64,000 nucleotides of DNA from Streptomyces chattanoogensis (GCF_001294335.1 NZ_LGKG01000137.1:91567-155566), one strand, 5' to 3'. Positions 17,335 through 25,727 are shown, counted from the first letter of the stretch. Translations and numbers: made by a program. The notes: generated by a model not told the origin, from the sequence alone.

Positions 17335-19407
17335 CTACGGAGGGCCGCTGCGTGGGCGAGGCTGTGGCGGATGGTCCTGGACGCGGGCAAAGAGGAGGGC
17401 CACGTCGTCGTGGCCATCCGGTTGTCGCAGGGCGTGTAGGAGCTGGTCGCAGGCTTCTTCCAGGGCCCCATGGGGTTCGGCGAGGAGGCCCAGGAGCACG
17501 TGCAGGCGGGTGTCGATGGGCTGGTCGCGGGTCTCGACCAGGCCATCGGTATACAGGAGGAGCTGGTCACCGGGGTGGAGGTCGAGCGTGGTGGTGTCGA
17601 AGGGGATGTCGCCGACGCCGAGGGGGACGCCGGTGGGCAGTTCAAGGAGCTGAGGGGCGAGGCTGGCTCGTATCAGGACAGGTGGCAGGTGGCCGGCGGT
17701 GGAGATGCGCCACTGCCGGCGGCCGGGGTCGCAGATGGCGTAGACGCAGGTGGCGATGCACTGCTCCAGGCCCCTGGTGCTGCAGTCGAGGTTGTGCAGG
17801 ACCTGGGCCGGCTCCAGGTCGAGGTTGGCCAGGGAGCGGATGGCGCTGCTGAGCTGGCCCATGGTGGCGGCGGCGGTGACGCCGCTGCCCATCACGTCAC
17901 CGACGACCAGGGCCGTCTTGCCGCCAGGTAGGGGGATGACGTCGAACCAGTCGCCGCCGACCTCGCTGGCGGCGCCGGCGGGCTGGTAGCGGTAGGCGAT
18001 CTCCAGTCCGGGCCGGTGCGGCGGGTGCTGGGGCAGGAGGCTGCGCTGCAGGGTGAGCGCCGTGCTGCGTTCGCGCTGGTACCAGCGGGCGTTGTCGATG
18101 GACACGGCAGCCCGCGCGGCCAGCTCGCTGGCCAGGACCAGGTCGTCTTCGTCGAAAGGCGCCGGGTTGCGGATGCGCTTGAGGTCCAGGGCGCCGAGTA
18201 CCTCGCCGCGGGCGGTCAGGGGCACGGCCAAGTAGGAGTGCAGGCCAGCACGTGCCAGGAGGGCTGCGCCTGCGGGGTCGCGGGCGATGCGCGACAGGTC
18301 GCTGCGCTCCACGCGGGGGACGAGGACCGGCTCCCCGTAGGTCACACACTGGGTCACCAGGCGATCGGCGCCATAGTGCGCGAGGTCGCCGATGGGGTCG
18401 GCGGCACGTAGCGCTTCGGTGGGGTAGGCCGCCTTCACCGCCAGTGCCCGGAACAGCGACGACCCCTGCGCCGGCCGTGGCGGGCTGCGGCGGTCCAGGG
18501 CGCTGTCGAGGATGTCGACCGCGGCGACGTCGGCCAGGTCGGGCACGACGATGTCAGCAAGCTCGTGCGCGGTCCGGTCCAGGTCGAGAGTCGTGCCGAT
18601 GAGCACGGAGGCGTCCGCGATGAGCGCGAGGCGCTGCCGCGCGTGGTGTGCCTCGGCAGCCATACGGTGCCGGTCGGTGACGTCCACGATCGATTTCGCC
18701 ACCCCCAGCACCTTCCCCCTGGGGTCCTCCAGCCGGAAGGTCGACACCGACCACACATGCTCATGATCCGGGTCGGCGAAGGTGCGCCCGACGATCTCCT
18801 GGTCCAGGATCGGGACGCCAGTAGCGAGCACCTGGCGCATCGAGAGCTCGATGGCCTTGTAGTCCAAATGGGGCAGAACGTCACGGACGCGCCGGCCAAC
18901 CAGCTCCTCGGCGGTCAGACCGTCGATGCGCTCCAGCGCGGGATTGCACGTGACATACCGCAGATCGGTGTCCATGACCACCAACCCGATCGGAGACTGG
19001 GAAACCAGCGCAGTGCACAGGGCCACGTCCCGCTCCACCCGCCGCACCGTAGCCTGATCCGAGGCCAGACCCAGCGCATAGAGATCGTTCCGGTCGTCCG
19101 ACAGCCGCATGTTGCGGAACTCCACCAGCCTGGTGCTGCCGTCCTTGTGTCGAATCGGGAACACCCCCGCCCAGATGCCACTACCCGCCATGACCTGGGC
19201 GAACAACTCCAGGACCTGCTCCAAGTGCTCTTCGTGGACCAAAAGCCGCCCGGCGTACTGGCCCAATGCCTCACCGGCCGAGTAACCGAACAGCGCCTCC
19301 GCCTGCGGGCTCCACAGCACAATCCGCCCGTCCGCATCGAGCACAACGGCCGCGACATTCAGCAGGTCCAGCAGCCCACCAGGCCCTGACGCCCGTCTGC
19401 AGGTCAC
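17335..19407 (-). CDS. PAS-PAS-GAF-SpoIIE (PP2C) protein phosphatase
   Basis: A 690-aa signalling phosphatase; the start is taken as GTG 19407. Domains in order: PAS (about 15-125; GRIVLWSPQAEALFGYSAGEAL), PAS (about 140-250; GLVVMDTDLRYVTCNPALERID), GAF (about 265-420; HSYLAVPLTARGEVLGALDL), and a PPM/SpoIIE domain (about 450-675) with EVGGDWFDVIPLPG, LVVGDVMGSGVTAAATM, STAGHLPPVLI, LLLYTDGLVETR and GHDDVALLF, whose Asp residues bind metal. Such proteins dephosphorylate anti-anti-sigma factors in sigma-B-type partner switches. No anti-sigma partner is visible next to it. This is an ordinary Streptomyces gene family. Confidence 0.9.
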   Translation of the reverse strand: MTCRRASGPGGLLDLLNVAAVVLDADGRIVLWSPQAEALFGYSAGEALGQYAGRLLVHEEHLEQVLELFAQVMAGSGIWAGVFPIRHKDGSTRLVEFRNMRLSDDRNDLYALGLASDQATVRRVERDVALCTALVSQSPIGLVVMDTDLRYVTCNPALERIDGLTAEELVGRRVRDVLPHLDYKAIELSMRQVLATGVPILDQEIVGRTFADPDHEHVWSVSTFRLEDPRGKVLGVAKSIVDVTDRHRMAAEAHHARQRLALIADASVLIGTTLDLDRTAHELADIVVPDLADVAAVDILDSALDRRSPPRPAQGSSLFRALAVKAAYPTEALRAADPIGDLAHYGADRLVTQCVTYGEPVLVPRVERSDLSRIARDPAGAALLARAGLHSYLAVPLTARGEVLGALDLKRIRNPAPFDEDDLVLASELAARAAVSIDNARWYQRERSTALTLQRSLLPQHPPHRPGLEIAYRYQPAGAASEVGGDWFDVIPLPGGKTALVVGDVMGSGVTAAATMGQLSSAIRSLANLDLEPAQVLHNLDCSTRGLEQCIATCVYAICDPGRRQWRISTAGHLPPVLIRASLAPQLLELPTGVPLGVGDIPFDTTTLDLHPGDQLLLYTDGLVETRDQPIDTRLHVLLGLLAEPHGALEEACDQLLHALRQPDGHDDVALLFARVQDHPPQPRPRSGPP

Positions 19408-19505
19408 CGCGACGTTAGATCCTCCGGCCGGGAGGCTGCCCCGCTGCACTACCCGCCCGGCACCCGGCCCCTCGGCCGGTGCCCGGTGACCGAACGGAGC
19501 ACCAC

Positions 19506-20018
19506 ATGCAGTCCGCCGTCCTCCAGGCCATCGACACCTGGGAGCAGCACTGGCACCAGACGCAGGCTGCGGCCCTCGCCGCGCTGAAGACCGCGTTCCC
19601 CCACCTCGAAGACCAGCCGCGCTACGTGGGCAGCGACGACATCCGGCTGGAGTACGAGGAAGTCGGGCTCGGCGGCGGGCGGGTCTGCGTCGACGACGAG
19701 GGCTTAGCGCCGATTTTCGTTCCGATGTTCCAAGCCCCAGCCACATCCGCTCTCTCGTCGCTCAGTAACCCGGGGCCAGGCCGTCGCGACGGGGCCGCGC
19801 CCAGACGCCGGCCCGCCATCAGACCTGCAAACGCACGACCGAGCCTCCCGGGCGGTGACCACCGCAGCAATGTTGCCCACGATCTGGGGAGGCGATGGGG
19901 CAACATAGCCGCAGATCGGCGGTTGGCCAAACGCGCCATTCTCCGGAGGATTGTTACTCCACCGCCATTACCTGACCGGCACGTCGAAAGGCAGCGCACG
20001 AACGACCGCAGACCATAA
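19506..20018 (+). CDS. Hypothetical protein, probably truncated
   Basis: ATG 19506 begins MQSAVLQAIDTWEQHWHQ, AALAALKTAFPHLEDQPRYV, DIRLEYEEVGLGGGRVCVDDEG, which reads as genuine protein for about 75 residues. From about 19725 the sequence becomes Arg/Pro-rich and loses codon bias, so the real gene was probably cut there and the frame runs on to 20018. A TTA codon (rare, bldA-dependent in Streptomyces) occurs near 19706. Function unknown. Confidence 0.4.
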   Translation: MQSAVLQAIDTWEQHWHQTQAAALAALKTAFPHLEDQPRYVGSDDIRLEYEEVGLGGGRVCVDDEGLAPIFVPMFQAPATSALSSLSNPGPGRRDGAAPRRRPAIRPANARPSLPGGDHRSNVAHDLGRRWGNIAADRRLAKRAILRRIVTPPPLPDRHVERQRTNDRRP

Positions 20019-20053
20019 CCGCCCCCGCCCGCGTCCTTCGACTCCCGGGCTCA

Positions 20054-20941
20054 CTACGCCGCGGCGTAGCTGAGACGGAACAGGTCCTGGGCACGCTCCA
20101 AGTCCCGCTCCGTACGCAGCTGCACCTCCAGGTCGCCCGTGCCGTGGTGACCCAGTCCCGTCACGTCCCGGGTGAACCCAGGAACGAGGTCGACGCCCTT
20201 CGGGTCGGCCTTGAGGTAGACCAGGAGCTTGGTCTGCTGTGGAGGACAGACGCAGGCGAAGTTCCGCAGCCGCTGGTAGGCCGCGTACTGCTTGCGCTGG
20301 ACCCGGGTGACGCCGTCCCCGAGGCCGAGAAGCGCCCCGTCGACCGCCTCCGCCAGCTCCGCCATCGCTCCGTCCCGTCTACGGGCCGGCGGCAGCCCGG
20401 CCGCGCGTCGGCGGGCACGCTTGGTTGCCGCCGACTGGCCGGTGACGGAAGCCACGGTCTCAAGGCCGATGTGGTCGTTGCCGAAGTACCGGTAGCGGAC
20501 CAGGTCGATGCTGCGGCGGTGCTCGCGTACGGCGTGCGCGTCGTAGCGGGTGAAGTCGCCGGCGACGCAGATCAGCCTGGGGCTGCTCCACAGGATCTGG
20601 GACGCGGCCGAGGCCCCGAGTCGGTCGCGGACCAGGTTCCGGAAGGCGTCCTTGTGGTCCATCAGCCAGGCCATGTAGTAGAGACCTTGATGTATCACGC
20701 CTGCGTCAGTGCCGCGCTTGAATTCGATGACCGTGGGCGCGTTGTTCTCGTCGAGCCCCAGCGAGTCGATCCGCCCGCCGTCGACGCAGTCGATGACGTA
20801 CTCGCTCGCCAGGAACCGCACCCCCAGCATCGTCTCCATGTGCGCCTCGATGAGGTCCTGCACATCCGCCTCGACCTCGGCAAGACGCGGCGTGACCTCG
20901 GTCACGCCGTCTTTCGTGTTGAACAGCTTCAGGCCCGACAC
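20054..20941 (-). CDS. NucS-like nuclease-fold protein with C-terminal DUF5655 domain
   Basis: A 295-aa protein from GTG 20941 with GAGGAGGGGA upstream. The N-terminal half resembles the endonuclease domain of NucS/PD-(D/E)xK proteins: EAHMETMLGVRFLASEYVI, GGRIDSLGLDENNAPTVIEFKRG (D, then E-x-K). The C-terminal 100 residues match the DUF5655 pattern (RLRNFACVCPPQQTKLLVYLKADP, TERDLERAQDLFRLSY). Members appear as stand-alone genes in accessory regions and may act in repair or defence; no substrate is known. It lies beside the broken tRNA gene. Confidence 0.72.
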   Translation of the reverse strand: MSGLKLFNTKDGVTEVTPRLAEVEADVQDLIEAHMETMLGVRFLASEYVIDCVDGGRIDSLGLDENNAPTVIEFKRGTDAGVIHQGLYYMAWLMDHKDAFRNLVRDRLGASAASQILWSSPRLICVAGDFTRYDAHAVREHRRSIDLVRYRYFGNDHIGLETVASVTGQSAATKRARRRAAGLPPARRRDGAMAELAEAVDGALLGLGDGVTRVQRKQYAAYQRLRNFACVCPPQQTKLLVYLKADPKGVDLVPGFTRDVTGLGHHGTGDLEVQLRTERDLERAQDLFRLSYAAA

Positions 20942-21061
20942 CTTCCCCTCCTCGACTCGAAGAGCAGGAACGTCGGGCGGGTGCAGAATTGTTTCCGCGA
21001 TGGGCTGCTGATCCGTGAAGATTGTGTGAGACCCTACGTACGGCCCGCCTGGGGCGCTCGC

Positions 21062-21118
21062 GTCCCACGGATCCTGTGGGATCTACTGATCCCACATACG
21101 TCCCACAAGCTCCGTGGG
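21062..21118. repeat. Cluster of GTCCCAC/GTGGGA repeats with a perfect inverted repeat
   Basis: TGTGGGATC (21075-21083) and GATCCCACA (21088-21096) are perfect arms around TACT. Further copies of TCCCAC lie at 21063 and 21111, with GTGGGG after them, all upstream of the tRNA fragment. It could be a terminator, a recombinase arm site or an operator; the sequence alone does not decide. Confidence 0.45.
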
Positions 21119-21151
21119 GCGAGTGCTGGAAGACTGCGTTTTCGCAGCTCA

Positions 21152-21200
21152 GCCCCCGTAGCTCAGTGGATAGAGCAGGCGCCTTCTAAGCACCTGATCT
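21152..21200 (+). pseudogene. 5' half of tRNA-Arg (TCT), truncated after the anticodon arm
   Basis: GCCCCCGTAGCTCAGTGGATAGAGC is a proper acceptor 5' strand and D arm. The anticodon loop CTTCTAA follows, between GGCGC and GCACC (one mismatch), giving anticodon TCT. After it no T arm (GGTTCGAATCC-like) and no 3' acceptor strand complementary to GCCCCCG can be found. A tRNA gene broken in this way marks a past integration or deletion endpoint, probably the edge of an integrative element. Confidence 0.7.
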
Positions 21201-21360
21201 ACCGAGTTGCGCGCTGACAGCGAGGCACCAACGGCTGCTCACCGTTCAGAAATCCGCACAGCTGCCAGAGCGGTAGCCATTTAACCGCTCCGCCGGCGTC
21301 GATATTTCAAAATGGCCGCCACAGATGGCGATACCTGCTGAAGTTCGTGCGCCTGTTTCC

Positions 21361-21651
21361 TCAGCAAGGGACGCAACAGAACTTGATTTGCGTCAGCAGC
21401 CCCAGGCCCAGCAGCCCGCACCAAATAAAGACCCGAGGCGTGACCTCATTGCTTGATTGGCGCTCCGGCAGAGAGGCGACGGCCCACGCGCGCCGCACCT
21501 CGCTTGTTTCGCCGACCTCCGTCGGGTCCACACGCTCCCGGGCGAAGCGCCGCTCCGCCCTCAGCCTCAGCCACAAGCCTGGCGTCACCTCTGCAGCAAC
21601 GTTGTCGGGCAGCCTCATCTCCCCCGTAGGCGGGCCGATTGTCAGTGGCAC
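21361..21651 (-). CDS. Possible small protein with C-terminal hydrophobic segment
   Basis: A 96-codon frame beginning MPLTIGPPTGEMRLPDNVAAE, with a plausible Arg/Glu-rich middle and a hydrophobic end (VFIWCGLLGLGLLTQI). No ribosome binding site or family is recognised. The rest of 20942-21694 holds the repeat cluster and tRNA fragment and no other gene that I can support. Confidence 0.25.
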   Translation of the reverse strand: MPLTIGPPTGEMRLPDNVAAEVTPGLWLRLRAERRFARERVDPTEVGETSEVRRAWAVASLPERQSSNEVTPRVFIWCGLLGLGLLTQIKFCCVPC

Positions 21652-21694
21652 CTGTCAGGGTATGCCGCAGTGTGTAGTGAGCCGAGGGGGCACA

Positions 21695-22550
21695 GGGGTG
21701 TTGTCAACTTATGTGACTGAAGGGCGGGTTGGGGCATGCTGGCCTGCCGGGCCGGTTGTCTTCAGGCGGTGACTGTGCAGCCGGTGGCTTCTCGCCAGGT
21801 GATGAAGCGGTGGTGCATTTCGGTTCGGTAGTCACGGGCTGTGAGCAGGTGGCGTCGGGGCCGGAAGTGGGGGTGAGATGCCGCTGAAAGCGGAGAGGAA
21901 TCTCTGTGCGTGGCCGGGTGAGGTGAAGCGCCGCATGGCGCGCTCCCGTTGCCTCGTGGGCTGATGCGAGTTTTCCGCCCGGTTGTTCAGGTACCGAGAG
22001 CTGCGGTGCTCCACCGAGGGCATCACCTGGCGGTGCGCCGCGCCACAGGGAGCGCGGCTTGTCCGTAACGATCACCCGGGGCAGATACTCGTACTCCTTG
22101 AGCAGGCGGCGGAAGAACCGCTCGGCCGCACGCGCGTTCCGCTTGGGCTGGACGAGAATGTCGAGGACGTTGCCGTCCTGGTCAACGGCACGCCAGAGGT
22201 AGTGCTGCCGCCCGTTGGTCTTGATGAAACCTCGTCCATGTGCCACTTGTCCCGGGCCTGGGGCGACGCCGGCGCAGCCGGTTGGCGTAGTCCTGGCCGA
22301 ACTTGGCGCACCACTGCCGCACCATCTCGTACGAGACCGTGACGCCCCGCTCCAGTATCAGCTCCTCGATCTCCCGGAAGGAGAGCGGGAAACGGTGGTA
22401 CAGCCACACACAGTGAGCGATGACCTCGCCCGGATACCGGAAGCCCTTGGACGACGGAGCGTCGACGGTGGCGGTCTCCACGAACAGGCCCTCTCCAAGA
22501 CGATCGACCGAAAATCATCCCACGGACCCCGACCACCAAGTTGACGGTGC
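21695..22550 (-). mobile_element. Decayed IS6-type element
   Basis: About 855 bp bounded by GTCAACTT-containing ends (left 21703-21710; right, inverted, AAGTTGAC at 22538-22545), the length expected of IS6-family elements. The enclosed transposase frame is broken in several places. Confidence 0.6.
21762..22481 (-). pseudogene. IS6-family transposase, frameshifted
   Basis: The N-terminus from ATG 22481 is typical (GFRYPGEVIAHCVWLYHRFPL, SFREIEELILERGVTVSYEMV, RQWCAKFGQDYANRLRRRRP). The frame then shifts near 22235. NGRQHYLWRAVDQDGNVLDI, ILVQPKRNARAAERFFRRLL and VIVTDK follow in a second frame, MPSVEHRSSRYLNNRAENSH and AMRRFTSPGHAQRFLSAFSG in a third, and the last residues in another. At least three indels break the DDE domain, so the element cannot transpose by itself. 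Confidence 0.75.
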
Positions 22551-22639
22551 CGCGGCGGCCCCGTCGATGCCGATCTCCCCAGACCTTCGTCCGACCGCCC
22601 CGCAGCAAACAGTTCACCATTACCTGAATTCAAGATTCT

Positions 22640-22990
22640 ATGTACTCTAAAGAGATGCTGACCCTTGCCACCGAAGTCCAGGTACTGGCGCGCTTCGGGC
22701 GGGCCCTCGCTGACCCGATCCGCTGCCAGTTGATGCTGGCCCTGCGCGAATCCCCGGAGCACCCTGCCCATTTGGCCGACCGGCTCGGGATCTCGCGCAC
22801 CCGGCTGTCCAATCACCTGGCATGCCTGCGCGACTGCGGGCTGGTGGTCGCGGTACCTGTCGGTCGCCGCACCCGCTATGAACTCGCCGACCCCCGGCTC
22901 GGTCATGCACTCGACAACCTGCGCACCGCGATCACCGCCGTCGAGGCCGACCGCACTTGCGTCGAAGCCGACAAGAGGGGGTGCTGCTAG
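22640..22990 (+). CDS. ArsR/SmtB-family metal sensor, CmtR-like
   Basis: A 116-aa winged-helix repressor. It resembles mycobacterial CmtR, which senses Cd(II)/Pb(II) with two Cys on the recognition helix and one Cys at the C-terminus. All three have counterparts: NHLACLRDCGLVV (two Cys four apart) and EADRTCVEAD, followed by a terminal CC. ARFGRALADPIRCQLMLAL is the ArsR signature. ATG 22655 (MLTLATEV) matches the family N-terminus better than ATG 22640, and there may be no leader. The TAG stop directly abuts the GTG of the CDF transporter, so the two form a sensor-pump operon. Confidence 0.82.
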   Translation: MYSKEMLTLATEVQVLARFGRALADPIRCQLMLALRESPEHPAHLADRLGISRTRLSNHLACLRDCGLVVAVPVGRRTRYELADPRLGHALDNLRTAITAVEADRTCVEADKRGCC

Positions 22991-23692
22991 GTGATGTCCA
23001 CGTCCATAGGCACCGGCCCGGCCCACCAGGAGGTACTCGCGCGCCGGATACGTCTGCTGGTGGCCGCCACCATCACCTACAACGTCATCGAGGCGGTCGT
23101 CGCCATCATGTGCGGCGCTCTCGCCTCCTCCGCCGCCCTCATCGGCTTCGGCTTCGACTCGGTGATCGAGGTCTCCTCCGCCGTTGCTGTGGCATGGCAG
23201 TTCTCCGCCAGCGACCAGGCCGTCCGCGAGGCCCGGGAGAAGACCACCCTTCGCATCATCGCGCTTTCGTTCTTCGCCCTCGCTGCATACGTGGCTGTCG
23301 ACTCCCTCCGGGCGCTCACGGGCACTGGTGAAGCCGCGCACTCGGTAGCCGGCATCGTCCTTGCTGCCCTCTCGCTGGCTGTCATGCCGTTCCTGTCGTT
23401 CGCCCAGCGCAAGGCCGGACGCGAACTCCACTCTGCCGCCGCGGTCGCCGACTCCAAGCAGACCCTGCTGTGCACCTACCTGTCCGCCGTGCTCCTGCTC
23501 GGGCTCCTTGCCAACCTGCTGTTCGACTGGGCGTGGGCCGACCCGATCGCCGCCCTCGTGATCGCCACCGTCGCTGCCAAGGAAGGCCGCGACGCCTGGC
23601 GCGGAGACGGATGCTGCACGATGCCCGCTGCCTCTGAGGCGCCCGCCACTTCCGGCGTCAACGGCTGCCGATCCGGATCCGATGCCTGCTGA
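22991..23692 (+). CDS. Short cation diffusion facilitator-type transporter
   Basis: A 233-aa membrane protein with about six helices and no cytoplasmic CDF domain. Metal-site residues are off the usual HxxxD pattern: FGFDSVIEVSS in helix 2 and AAVADSKQTLLCTYLS in helix 5. The tail is Cys-bearing (GDGCC, NGCRSGSDAC). The start is GTG 22991 or ATG 22994. Translationally coupled to the CmtR-like sensor, so it probably exports Cd, Pb or Zn. The short form with D-x-x-x-E is a recognised variant of the family. Confidence 0.75.
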   Translation: MMSTSIGTGPAHQEVLARRIRLLVAATITYNVIEAVVAIMCGALASSAALIGFGFDSVIEVSSAVAVAWQFSASDQAVREAREKTTLRIIALSFFALAAYVAVDSLRALTGTGEAAHSVAGIVLAALSLAVMPFLSFAQRKAGRELHSAAAVADSKQTLLCTYLSAVLLLGLLANLLFDWAWADPIAALVIATVAAKEGRDAWRGDGCCTMPAASEAPATSGVNGCRSGSDAC

Positions 23693-23764
23693 GTCCCGCT
23701 GCGCTGCACCAAGGCGAGCAGCTGAAGGTGCAGCTGTCCCTTCGCCCGTTCCCCGGGCGGACCT

Positions 23765-23815
23765 GAGCGCACCCGCCGGTCCTTCAACGGCGCCGCCATC
23801 AGTACCTCGTCGGCG
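23765..23815 (-). pseudogene. Relic of a P-type ATPase 3' end
   Basis: The minus strand encodes ADEVLMAAPLKDRRVR, closely matching the last residues of the P-type ATPase at 26081-28294 (ADDVLIAAPLEDHRVR, then stop). DNA identity over about 50 bases is around 80%, but the stop codon is lost here. It is a leftover of a second exporter gene deleted between this point and the sequence now adjoining it. Confidence 0.5.
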
Positions 23816-23826
23816 GTGTGGCAGCT

Positions 23827-23861
23827 CGCCCGACTCCGCGCCGCCGCAGCGGAATCGGGCG
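23827..23861. terminator. Strong hairpin
   Basis: CGCCCGACTCCGC (23827-23839) pairs with GCGGAATCGGGCG (23849-23861) with one G-T pair and a nine-base loop. It lies between the CDF gene and the next regulator relic and could end transcription from either side. Confidence 0.5.
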
Positions 23862-23925
23862 GGCGGTTCGCGGACCGCTCAACCGAATGCCTCGGCCCGT
23901 GCGGACAGGCCAACATCGTCGTCGT

Positions 23926-23961
23926 CCAGCCCTCCGGCGAAGGCCGTCGCCGGAGGGCTGG
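23926..23961. terminator. Perfect 15-bp hairpin
   Basis: CCAGCCCTCCGGCGA (23926-23940) and TCGCCGGAGGGCTGG (23947-23961) are exact complements around AGGCCG. No T-tract follows. Probably a factor-independent terminator of the Streptomyces hairpin type. It is the second hairpin within 140 bases in a stretch (23693-24066) without an intact gene. Confidence 0.55.
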
Positions 23962-24066
23962 CGGGCGACCTGGATCGGCTGGGCGCTGGGGATGACAGCA
24001 CCGACGACAAATTCCCCTGGGCGCAGGCGCGTACCCGCGCTCACGGACGCTGTGCACGCCGGTGAC

Positions 24067-24428
24067 ATGGCGAGCGGTCTGCCAGTGCAGGTCAGGGCCG
24101 CTCGCCTCGGCGACGCCACGGTCTGCACGGTCGCCGCCACCCTTCAGACCCTGGGCACCCCGTCCCGGTTCCTGATTCTCACGCGACTGCGGCACGGGCC
24201 GCTGTCGGTGACCGAACTCACCGCGGCCGTCGGGACGGAGCAGTCCGCCGTCTCCCACCAATTCGCTGCTGTGCGTCCTCAGCCTCTTCACCGCCGCCGT
24301 GCTGGGCGAAGCATCGTCTACCGCCTCTACGACAATCACGTCGCGCAACTACTGGACGAAGCCTTTACCGCATCGAGCACTTGCGCCTCGCCATGCGCGA
24401 TGACGCGGATGCCGCTCCCGGCGGTTGA
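24067..24428 (+). pseudogene. ArsR-family regulator, frameshifted
   Basis: From ATG 24067 the frame gives VCTVAATLQTLGTPSRFLIL and TRLRHGPLSVTELTAAVGTEQ, a clear ArsR winged helix. The recognition-helix region is then garbled (HQFAAVRPQPLHRRRAG) before normal sequence returns (GRSIVYRLYDNHVAQLLDEA). Near 24362 one base is missing: the next frame continues with LYRIEHLRLAMRDDADAAPGG and a stop at 24426, the expected ArsR end. The regulator is probably dead. It will have controlled one of the neighbouring metal exporters. Confidence 0.6.
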
Positions 24429-24716
24429 CCGCAATGAGGCAGGGGCCTGGTAGACGCGCTCTCAAAGGGTGTAATGACCCTAGCAAGGGGGAAGTGGTTA
24501 CCGTCGAACCGCGCACGTCGAGGTCGGGCATGCCCGTACGAGGGGTCTCGTGGCGGCTGCCTGTGTATCCGGACCCGCGTCTGAGGTCTCTGCCAATATC
24601 GGAGGAGTTCCTCCGCATTCGTCGCCGAGCGGGGCTCTGCGCCTCTCAAGACGCGGTTTCCGGAGCCGGTGCCTCGACGGGCACTACTGGCCGATCACAC
24701 GTCCGGGGGGACAGCC
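24429..24716. other. Leader region of the PLP enzyme gene
   Basis: No gene seen. It contains a short palindrome CGGAGGAGTTCCTCCG (24600-24615) and AGGGTGTAATGACCCT near 24468, either of which could be an operator or leader hairpin. Confidence 0.3.
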
Positions 24717-25727
24717 GTGTTGTACGACAGCATCATCGACGCCATCGGGAATACCCCGCTGGTGCACATCGACCCGGCCGTGCACGGTCTGCGTCACATC
24801 GACCTGTACGCCAAACTGGAGTTGCTCAACCCCTTCGGCTCGGTCAAGGACCGCGCCGCGTGGAACATGGCGCAGCCCGGCCTGGCTACCGCAGTGGAGA
24901 GGGGCAGCCAGGTAGTGGAGCTGTCCAGCGGCAATACGGCGAAGGCCCTGGCTGTGATCGCGGGGATGCACGGCCTGTCGTTCAAGAGCGTCACGAACCG
25001 GATGCGGGTACCGGAAATCAAGGATCTGCTTCTGCTGCTGGGTGCCGAGATCGAGGAGCTGCCCGGACAGACCGAATGCCTCGACCCGACCAATACCGAA
25101 GACCCGTTGACTCTCTTTCACCGGGAGTTGTCCGAGCCCGGCAGGGCTTACCTGCACACGGACCAGTACTTCAATGCCCGCAACAGCGAGGCGCACGCCG
25201 CCGGCACCGGGCCGGAGATCGTGAAGGATCTGGGCGGCCGGGCACCAGACTGGTTCATCGCCTGCGTGGGTACCGCCGGTTCCTCCACCGGGGTGGCAGG
25301 AGTGCTGCGCGGGCACGATCCGAACGTGAAGGTTGTGGGTCTGGTTGCGGGCAAGCACGACTTCATACCGGGCATCCGCACCATCGATGAGGCATATGAG
25401 GTCGGCCTCGTCGACCCGGCCACCTACGATGCTCCGGAGCCGGTGACCTCCGACGAGGCCATTGACGGCATGCTGACCCTGGCCCGCCGCTGCGGCATCC
25501 TGGCCGGACCCACCGGCGGAGCCGCCTACCACGGGACCGTACGACACCTACGCGCGGCCGATACAGAGCTGACGTCACGTCAGGCCAGAGGCGGGGGGCC
25601 GCAAATCGGCGGTATTCATCGTGCGCGACCGTATCGAGAGCTACGTCAGCTATATCAAGCAGCGGCGTCCCGACCTCTCCCATCAGCCGCCTCGCAAGAA
25701 CTCGGTGGCCGACCTGACCAGCGCTGA
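24717..25727 (+). CDS. Cysteine synthase-like PLP enzyme; C-terminus frameshifted from a rhodanese domain
   Basis: A fold-type II PLP enzyme of the cysteine synthase/CBS group. GTG 24717 is preceded by GGGGGG. Seen: NPFGSVKDRAAW with the PLP-binding Lys, ELSSGNTAKALAVIAG (substrate loop), FIACVGTAGSSTGVAGVLR (phosphate-binding glycines), and AGPTGGAAYHG near the end. From about 25575 the residues stop making sense, while the adjacent frame goes on as KSAVFIVRDRIESYVSYIKQ into a rhodanese domain. The intact gene was probably one PLP-rhodanese fusion of about 470 residues. It would make cysteine or a related sulfur amino acid and handle sulfane sulfur. The link to the thiazoline cluster downstream is speculative. 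Confidence 0.7.
   Translation: MLYDSIIDAIGNTPLVHIDPAVHGLRHIDLYAKLELLNPFGSVKDRAAWNMAQPGLATAVERGSQVVELSSGNTAKALAVIAGMHGLSFKSVTNRMRVPEIKDLLLLLGAEIEELPGQTECLDPTNTEDPLTLFHRELSEPGRAYLHTDQYFNARNSEAHAAGTGPEIVKDLGGRAPDWFIACVGTAGSSTGVAGVLRGHDPNVKVVGLVAGKHDFIPGIRTIDEAYEVGLVDPATYDAPEPVTSDEAIDGMLTLARRCGILAGPTGGAAYHGTVRHLRAADTELTSRQARGGGPQIGGIHRARPYRELRQLYQAAASRPLPSAASQELGGRPDQR

Noticed and set aside
20144..21217. 357-codon plus-strand frame ending in the tRNA fragment
   Set aside because: Antisense to the NucS-like gene, which has a proper start and active-site residues.
21152..21230. Complete functional tRNA-Arg
   Set aside because: No T arm and no 3' acceptor strand; only the 5' half is present.
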